Shown here: in pieces, positions 6,165 to 11,332 of the stretch | Position numbering within the stretch: position 1 is the first letter of the stretch | Layout: every line of letters begins with the position of its first letter | Assembly: GCA_031278795.1 (NCBI GenBank) | Contig: JAITJT010000250.1 | Span: 1-11,332 of the forward strand | From: Deltaproteobacteria bacterium | GTDB lineage: Bacteria; Desulfobacterota; Desulfarculia; Adiutricales; Adiutricaceae | DNA length: 11,332 bases | Direction: 5' to 3' | Translations under genes and position numbers: made by a program | The notes under the pieces: model-generated | The model's input: the letters and a program-made list of their open reading frames with translations, nothing else | What the model was told of the DNA's origin: nothing | The model's database searches: none

Positions 6165-6223
6165 AAGATAGGCTAATAAATCCCTAACACCCCAAAGCCC
6201 ATAAAAAACCCTTAGGTGCCTCT
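6165..6223. other. Short spacer between lpxI and lpxB with lpxB ribosome site
   Basis: 59 bp, AT-rich in its first part. AGGTG at 6214-6218 ends 5 bases before the TTG at 6224 and matches the anti-Shine-Dalgarno. It decides the lpxB start, since no ATG or GTG in frame lies near the conserved SAGE motif. Confidence 0.55.
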
Positions 6224-7381
6224 TTGCCAGAAGCTAAACACAAGATTTTTTGCTCGGCGGGAGAGCTCTCCGGCGACATCCACGCGGCCGCCCTCATAGT
6301 GGAGGCCTCTCACAGGCATCCGGAATTATCCTTCTTCGGCCTAGGCGGAAAGGAGATGGAGAAGGCGGGCTTCCGCCTTCTCCATTCCATGGAAGAGACC
6401 GCGGTGATGGGTTTCACCGAGATAATAAGCTCGCTCCCCAGGATCCTTAAAGTAAGACGATCGCTTTCAAAGGCCATCAAAGAGGAAAGACCCGAGGCAG
6501 TTCTGCTCATTGATTCACCGGATCTAAACTTCCATCTGGCCAAGGTGGCCTTTTCTCTCAACATTCCGGTAATCTACTATATCTGCCCGCAGATATGGGC
6601 CTGGAGGGCGGGTAGGATAAAGTTCCTCAAGCGCTTCACCAAGCGTAGGGCGCTCATATTCCCCTTTGAGAAGAACTACTATGAGGAAAGGAAGGTGAGC
6701 TGTGACCTGGTGGGGCATCCCCTCTTGGACGAAATAGTGGCCCTTCCCAAAGTTGAGCTGAGAGCCAAGCTCAATTTAGCCGAAGATTCCCCTGTCTTGG
6801 GGATATTTCCCGGAAGCCGCCTGGGTATGTTCAAAGAGCTCTCCCCGGTTATGTTTGAGACGGCCTTTAGGCTCTGGAAGCTGATTCCCGATCTGCGTCT
6901 CTTGGTGGCCATGGCACCAACCCTAACAAAAGAACTCTACCAAAAGGCATTGGCCCCATACCCTGAAATGCTCCAAAATGTCCAGCTATTGGTCTCCCAG
7001 TCAAGAGAGATCCTAGGGGCATCTGACGCCGCGCTCCTATCGTCCGGAACCTCCGTGATGGAGGCTACAATCCTCGGAACCCCCATGGTGGTCGCCTACA
7101 AGGTGAGCGCCCTCAGCTGGTTCTTGGCCAGGGCCCTGGTGAAGGTGCCCTTCGCGGCCATCAACAACCTAATCGCCGGAAGACGCGTGGTGGGCGAGTA
7201 CCTCCAGGAGGACTGCGCCCCGGATAAGCTCACAAACGCCCTTCTGCCGCTACTTACCGGAGGGCCCCAGCGGGAGCTCATGATCCATGAACTATCCAAG
7301 ATACGCGCCTCCTTGGGAGGCCCCGGGGCCTCCAAGAGGGTGCTATCCATCATCGCCCAGGAGACGGGCCTTTCCCAGTGA
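6224..7381 (+). CDS. lpxB: Lipid-A-disaccharide synthase LpxB
   Basis: LpxB (GT19 glycosyltransferase) condenses lipid X with UDP-2,3-diacylglucosamine to form the beta-1,6-linked lipid A disaccharide at the inner face of the inner membrane. It is 385 residues against 382 in E. coli. Motifs in order: SAGELSGDIHAAALI at 11-25, LLIDSPDLNFHLAK at 94-107, YICPQIWAWRAGRI at 119-132, CDLVGHPLLDE at 160-170, FPGSRLGMFKEL at 195-206, SDAALLSSGTSVMEATILGTPMVVAYKVS at 267-295, and INNLIAGRRVV at 313-323. The usual acidic residue of GSRxxE is M202 here, an odd change in a generally conserved place; R199 is kept. Translation starts at a TTG backed by AGGTG. The stop shares GTGA with the GTG start of msbA. 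Confidence 0.94.
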   Translation: MPEAKHKIFCSAGELSGDIHAAALIVEASHRHPELSFFGLGGKEMEKAGFRLLHSMEETAVMGFTEIISSLPRILKVRRSLSKAIKEERPEAVLLIDSPDLNFHLAKVAFSLNIPVIYYICPQIWAWRAGRIKFLKRFTKRRALIFPFEKNYYEERKVSCDLVGHPLLDEIVALPKVELRAKLNLAEDSPVLGIFPGSRLGMFKELSPVMFETAFRLWKLIPDLRLLVAMAPTLTKELYQKALAPYPEMLQNVQLLVSQSREILGASDAALLSSGTSVMEATILGTPMVVAYKVSALSWFLARALVKVPFAAINNLIAGRRVVGEYLQEDCAPDKLTNALLPLLTGGPQRELMIHELSKIRASLGGPGASKRVLSIIAQETGLSQ

Positions 7382-9240
7382 CCAAAGATTCCACCATAAA
7401 TAATAAGCCACAAGATCCTAAGCCCTTAGACCAAAGTCCTTTGGATTCTAAAGAGCCAGAGGGCCCCGGAGGGGCCCTTAGCTTCCAGAGCCTGAAAGAC
7501 AAGGCTGATGCCAAGAGGCTACTTAGGTATCTTTGGCCGCATATGAAGCTAATCGTGCTTGCGGTCATCTCCATGGGCCTTGCAGCGCTCTCCACCGCGG
7601 GCATGGCCTGGCTCATCAAGCCTCTTTTGGATCACGTGTTTTTCCATAGGGATTTAACCCTTTTAAACAGCCTCACCCTTCTTACCTTGGTGGTGTACTC
7701 CTCAACAGGCATATTTTCCTTTTTTCAGTCCTATTTCATGAACAAGGTGGGCTACACCATCGTAAACGAGATAAGAGTGGCCCTCTACTCCCACATAGAG
7801 GGGCAGTCGCTCATATTTTTTCATAGGCATCCCTCGGGTGAGCTCATCAGCCGGGTGGTAAACGACGTCTCCTTGATCCAAAACTCGGTCACCCAGGTGG
7901 TGACGGGTCTGGTGATGGACGTATGCAAGGTCATAGGGCTTTTGGTGGTTCTCTTCCTCCAAGATGCCACATTGGCCCTTTTTGGCATTATAGCCCTTCC
8001 CTTGGCGGTCTATCCCATAGTTAGGTTCGGGAAAAGGCTCAGGCACCTGGCCACGGGCTCCCAGATAATCATGAGCGCGCTTATAACCGTACTAACCGAA
8101 ACCTTCCAGGGGGTGCGCATCGTGCAGTCCCACAACCGGGTGGAGCATGAGATAGAGCGCTTTAAGATTGAGTGCCAAAAAAACGTGGACAACCTCATGC
8201 GTTCGGTTACGGTTAGGTCACTTTCCTCTTCTGTTATGGAGATTCTAGGTGGCATCTGCGTGGCCGCGGTAATCTGGTACGGAGGACGGGAGGTTATCGC
8301 CGGACACTCCACCCCTGGTACCTTTTTCTCGTTTATGACGGCCCTTCTTCTTATCTATGAGCCTCTAAAACGCCTAACCAGGCTACACAACGAGGCGCAG
8401 ATAGGGCTTTCTGCCGCGAGACGTATCTTTGAGGTACTGGACTACCCACCCAGCATCATGAATCCGGAGACACCCGTTACCCTTCCCAAAGTGGAAGGAA
8501 GGATAGACTTTGAGCACGTGTCTTTCTCCTATGAGCCGGGCCGGGACGCCTTGATTGACGTTAACCTCCACATAGGAAAGGGCGAGACCCTGGCCCTGGT
8601 GGGCCCCTCCGGAGGAGGAAAGACCTCCATCACCAATCTCTTGTGCCGCTTCTATGACCCAAGTTCCGGAAGGATACTTCTTGACGGAGTGGACATCAAA
8701 ACCCTGGACCTCAAGTTCCTGCGCTCCCAGATTGCCCTGGTTAGCCAGGAGACCATACTATTTGCCGCTAGTGTCAAGGATAACATAGCTTACGGAAGGC
8801 CGGACGCAACGATAGCTGAGATTGAGAATGCTGCCGCTGCCTCTCTATCTGAGGGCTTCATAAATGAGCTCCCGAAGGGCTATGACGAGGAGATTGGGGA
8901 ACGCGGCATGTCCCTCTCCGGCGGCCAGCGCCAGCGCCTGGCCATCGCGAGGGCCATTCTCAAGGACTCCCCAGTTCTAATCTTAGATGAGGCCACAAGC
9001 GCCCTGGACACCGAGAGCGAGAAGCTGGTGCAAGAGGCCTTGGACAATCTAGCCAGGGGGAGAAGCACCTTGGTCATCGCCCACAGGCTCTCCACCATAA
9101 GGGGAGCCGACAGGATAGCCGTCATCAAGGAGGGAAGGATAGTGGAGGAGGGGCGCCACCAGGATCTCTTGGGGAAGATGGGGGAATACTACAAGCTCCA
9201 CCAGGCCCAATTCCATGAGGAGATGGAAGATGATAATTGA
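7378..9240 (+). CDS. msbA: Lipid A export ABC transporter MsbA (ATP-binding/permease)
   Basis: A 620-residue half-transporter with one transmembrane domain and one nucleotide-binding domain, matching MsbA, which flips core lipid A from the inner to the outer leaflet of the inner membrane. Residues 46-345 hold about six membrane helices; FFHRHPSGELISRVVNDV (147-164) is the type-I exporter coupling region and TETFQGVRIVQSHNRVEHE (240-258) another hallmark. The ATPase has Walker A GPSGGGKT (409-416), Q-loop Q457, signature LSGGQ (513-517), Walker B VLILDE (533-538) and H-loop H569, all intact. A Pro/Asp-rich hydrophilic tail of about 45 residues precedes the first helix and makes the protein longer than E. 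coli MsbA (582). The start is GTG, in a 4-bp overlap with lpxB (GTGA) and with a poor ribosome site, so coupling is likely. Position beside lpxB supports MsbA over another type-I exporter. Confidence 0.9.
   Translation: MTKDSTINNKPQDPKPLDQSPLDSKEPEGPGGALSFQSLKDKADAKRLLRYLWPHMKLIVLAVISMGLAALSTAGMAWLIKPLLDHVFFHRDLTLLNSLTLLTLVVYSSTGIFSFFQSYFMNKVGYTIVNEIRVALYSHIEGQSLIFFHRHPSGELISRVVNDVSLIQNSVTQVVTGLVMDVCKVIGLLVVLFLQDATLALFGIIALPLAVYPIVRFGKRLRHLATGSQIIMSALITVLTETFQGVRIVQSHNRVEHEIERFKIECQKNVDNLMRSVTVRSLSSSVMEILGGICVAAVIWYGGREVIAGHSTPGTFFSFMTALLLIYEPLKRLTRLHNEAQIGLSAARRIFEVLDYPPSIMNPETPVTLPKVEGRIDFEHVSFSYEPGRDALIDVNLHIGKGETLALVGPSGGGKTSITNLLCRFYDPSSGRILLDGVDIKTLDLKFLRSQIALVSQETILFAASVKDNIAYGRPDATIAEIENAAAASLSEGFINELPKGYDEEIGERGMSLSGGQRQRLAIARAILKDSPVLILDEATSALDTESEKLVQEALDNLARGRSTLVIAHRLSTIRGADRIAVIKEGRIVEEGRHQDLLGKMGEYYKLHQAQFHEEMEDDN
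9217..9222 (+). promoter_or_regulatory. Ribosome binding site GAGGAG of the RNB gene
   Basis: GAGGAG inside the end of msbA lies 7 bases before the ATG at 9230 and selects that start. The in-frame ATG at 9215 overlaps this site and has no ribosome site of its own. Confidence 0.7.
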
Positions 9241-11245
9241 GTACCTCCAGGACAACGCCTTTACCCTGGCCTTCGCTAAAGTCTTGGAGGAGAGCGTCCC
9301 GGGAAAGACCTTCTACCAGGTGATGACAGGTGATCGCCCCATGAGACTCCATCAGGGGCGGGTGCTGTCGCTATGCGATCATACCGAACCTGTTAGTGAG
9401 CTGGAAAAAGAAAAAGTCCTTAAGGACTTAAATGATAAAAGGGAGGCCCTCTCTAAATCCATTGATTTACTAACCCTCTGGGAGCTCTTAGAGGGCGAGG
9501 GCGATAGCTTTGACTATAGCTATCTAGCTAACCTGACACTCTCAGAGGGTAGCGGCATGGACCAGATATCCGCTGCCATGCGGGCGGTCTACCGCGACGG
9601 TCTCTACTTTAGGTTTAGCCCGCAGGCCGCCAAAAGAAACTCCAAGGAGACGGTGGAGGAGATCTTAAATCAGCGCGAGCTGGAGAGGCGGGGCCAAAGG
9701 GTATTCGCGGAGGGGAAAGAGTGGCTGGACCTTAAGCTCAAGGGCCAAAACCCAACCGAGGACCCTTACGGCAAAGAGGATTTCGAGAACAATCTGGTGG
9801 AGGTGGCCATAAGCGAGATTCCCGTAAGAAATGAGCTCAAGGACTACGTGGGGCTCTTAACGGAACACGGCTATCTTGGAGACCCACAAGGCGCCATCAA
9901 GCTTCTAAGGGATCTTGGGGTATTTTCCCCCCACGAGAACATCCCCTTAAGAAAGCTAAAGATTCCTTTGACATTTTCCCAGGAGCTCTTGGATATTGCC
10001 CATGAGCTCTCGGAGGACACTAGCTACCTTAGCGAGAGAAGGTTAGATCTAACCGGCACCCACACCATCACCATAGATTCCCCAGGCGCCATGGAGTTTG
10101 ACGACGCCTTGAGCTTGGTTCCTAGGTCCCAGGGTGGTTTCACCCTGGGGGTGCACATAGCCGATCCCACGGCCTTCATCCTTCCAGGCTCGCCTTTGGA
10201 CTTAGCCGCACGCGTAAGGGCATCGTCTATTTACCTTCCCGAGAACAGCTACTCCATGCTCCCCAGCGCCCTAACCGATGGGCTTTTAAGCTTAAGGTAC
10301 GGTGAGAAGCCCCGCCCCGCCTGGTCTCTACTCATTGACCTGGGAGAGGACTACCGGGTGCACCGCTTCTATTTTCAGAGGAGCCTAATCACCGTGGACC
10401 AGCACCTCACCTTCCGTGACGCTGACTGGGAGCTGGAGAGTGACGGGCCCTTGGGAAAGACCCTAAAGGAGCTCTTGGCTATCTCCCAGAGCTTCCTCAA
10501 GAAGCGTCTGGGCCAAGGCGGCTTTCTCTTCAACCTCCCCCAGAGGCACATGAGGATTGGCCCTGACGGAGAGCCCACCTTCTCTCTAAACACCCTCCAG
10601 AGCGTCTCTTACAGCCTCCTAGGCGAGCTCATGATCCTTTCCAACCACCTAACCGCCATGTCCCTTAAAAACGCTGGCCTCCCCTGCCCTTACCGCTACC
10701 AGCTCCTCATGAAGGGTAGCAAGAACCTGGAAAGCCCACCGGAGGACCCCCAGGAGCGCTTCACCTACAACCTCATGCTCCGTAGGAGATTGGGCCGCTC
10801 GGGCATATCCCTGGAGCCTTCCAGGCACCGGGGCCTGGGTCTCTCGGCCTACACCTACTTCACCTCTCCCATGAGGCGCTACTTCGACATGCTGGTGCAC
10901 CGCCAGGTGGGCTCCATGGTGAACCACAAGCCGCCCTTCTATGACGCGCATACCCTAGAAGAGGAGGCCATTAACGCGGACAGAGTGCAAAGGTCCATTA
11001 ACCGCATGCAGCAGTTTAGGGAGCGCTACTGGCTCATCTACATCCTCGCAAGTAAGATAGGCGAGAGCTTCAAAGGTTTGGTCTATGACCGTAAAGAGGA
11101 GCGCAGCATCGTGTGTCTCCCGGACTACATGCTAGATATTGAGCTTTACAATCTGCCTCTTTCAGTTCAGCCCGGGGTGGAAATAAGCGTAAAGCTAGCG
11201 CATGCCGACTACGAGAAAAACATTTTGGTCTTTACCCCGGAATAA
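9230..11245 (+). CDS. RNase II/R-family (RNB domain) 3'-5' exoribonuclease
   Basis: A 671-residue protein with the RNB catalytic domain, expected to degrade RNA processively from the 3' end in the cytoplasm. The RNB core spans about 267-600. Its metal-site motif ITIDSPGAMEFDDALS gives D283, E289, D291 and D292, where E. coli RNase II has D201, D207, D209 and D210; the second position is Glu instead of Asp. The other RNB block, FTSPMRRYFDMLVHR, lies near 544-558 with the catalytic-site arginine. The N-terminal 265 residues do not look like the paired cold-shock domains of RNase R/II: about 60 residues could form a small barrel, followed by charged helical sequence. The last 65 residues may be a reduced S1-like barrel. 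The ATG at 9230 (GAGGAG 7 bases upstream) overlaps msbA by 11 bp. Not named rnr or rnb because the domain make-up differs. Confidence 0.85.
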   Translation: MIIEYLQDNAFTLAFAKVLEESVPGKTFYQVMTGDRPMRLHQGRVLSLCDHTEPVSELEKEKVLKDLNDKREALSKSIDLLTLWELLEGEGDSFDYSYLANLTLSEGSGMDQISAAMRAVYRDGLYFRFSPQAAKRNSKETVEEILNQRELERRGQRVFAEGKEWLDLKLKGQNPTEDPYGKEDFENNLVEVAISEIPVRNELKDYVGLLTEHGYLGDPQGAIKLLRDLGVFSPHENIPLRKLKIPLTFSQELLDIAHELSEDTSYLSERRLDLTGTHTITIDSPGAMEFDDALSLVPRSQGGFTLGVHIADPTAFILPGSPLDLAARVRASSIYLPENSYSMLPSALTDGLLSLRYGEKPRPAWSLLIDLGEDYRVHRFYFQRSLITVDQHLTFRDADWELESDGPLGKTLKELLAISQSFLKKRLGQGGFLFNLPQRHMRIGPDGEPTFSLNTLQSVSYSLLGELMILSNHLTAMSLKNAGLPCPYRYQLLMKGSKNLESPPEDPQERFTYNLMLRRRLGRSGISLEPSRHRGLGLSAYTYFTSPMRRYFDMLVHRQVGSMVNHKPPFYDAHTLEEEAINADRVQRSINRMQQFRERYWLIYILASKIGESFKGLVYDRKEERSIVCLPDYMLDIELYNLPLSVQPGVEISVKLAHADYEKNILVFTPE

Positions 11246-11332
11246 TTTAACTTCTACGTGAGTAGCCAAAACGCAAAAAGTGTGGCTAAAAGCCCACTCG
11301 CGCTCTCCCAAAGGCCAAAAAAAACATGCGCG
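11246..11332. other. AT-rich tail after the RNB gene with a bulged hairpin
   Basis: No gene is seen to the window edge. TAGCC (11263-11267) pairs with GGCTA (11284-11288) and, inside it, ACGC (11271-11274) with GTGT (11280-11283, one G-U pair) around an AAAAA loop. No T-run follows on the + strand, so this is not called a terminator. The spacer shares words with the window start: TAGCCAAAA (112, 11263) and CC followed by eight A and C (143-153, 11315-11325). Confidence 0.4.

Noticed and set aside
9215..9229. ATG start at 9215 for the RNB gene
   Set aside because: It lies inside the ribosome site region; ATG at 9230 has GAGGAG at ideal distance.
521..10951. Several minus-strand open frames of 62-160 codons lying opposite the genes, for example 5651-6133
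   Set aside because: All lie antisense to well-supported genes and show no recognisable domains or independent start signals.

Overview
The window looks like chromosomal DNA of a Gram-negative bacterium with lipid A. It carries a lipid A / outer-membrane biogenesis cluster, all on the + strand: ompH(skp)-like gene 1, ompH(skp)-like gene 2, lpxD, fabZ, lpxA, lpxI, lpxB, msbA, then an RNase II/R-family (RNB) exoribonuclease. The order is the classic proteobacterial skp-lpxD-fabZ-lpxA-lpxB block. It uses LpxI rather than LpxH for UDP-2,3-diacylglucosamine hydrolysis, and msbA follows lpxB directly. That combination suggests a deltaproteobacterial (Desulfobacterota-type) lineage. This is an inference from gene content and protein style; no rRNA or other phylogenetic marker is present. 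Coding regions look GC-richer, with frequent AGG (Arg) and ATA (Ile) codons, whereas the spacers are clearly AT-rich.

Layout: 1-403 is an AT-rich non-coding leader with short direct repeats. 404-1060 is the first OmpH-like chaperone. 1061-1647 is a 587-bp gap rich in inverted repeats, including a perfect 22-bp palindrome. 1648-2178 is the second OmpH-like chaperone. lpxD (2324-3475) follows a 145-bp gap holding an 8-bp tandem repeat. fabZ (3729-4196) follows a 253-bp AT-rich gap. 4197-4533 contains a degenerate 14-17 bp tandem repeat array. lpxA, lpxI, lpxB, msbA and the RNB gene (4534-11245) then form a tight block: lpxA/lpxI and lpxB/msbA overlap by 4 bp, lpxI and lpxB are 59 bp apart, and msbA/RNB overlap by 11 bp. 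11246-11332 is a short AT-rich tail.

How the genes work together: FabZ belongs to fatty-acid elongation, which supplies the 3-hydroxyacyl-ACP that LpxA and LpxD transfer onto UDP-GlcNAc derivatives. LpxI cleaves UDP-2,3-diacylglucosamine to lipid X, LpxB condenses the disaccharide, and MsbA flips the lipid A core across the inner membrane. OmpH/Skp-like proteins chaperone outer-membrane proteins in the periplasm. LpxC and LpxK are not in the window and must lie elsewhere. The RNase has no obvious role in the pathway but overlaps msbA.

The enzyme set itself is ordinary. I did not find a convincing undescribed biological system. The points worth a second look are the tandem repeat array upstream of lpxA, the palindrome and structured spacer upstream of the second ompH gene, the relaxed spacing between otherwise operonic genes, and single-residue departures from conserved motifs in LpxB and the RNB protein.
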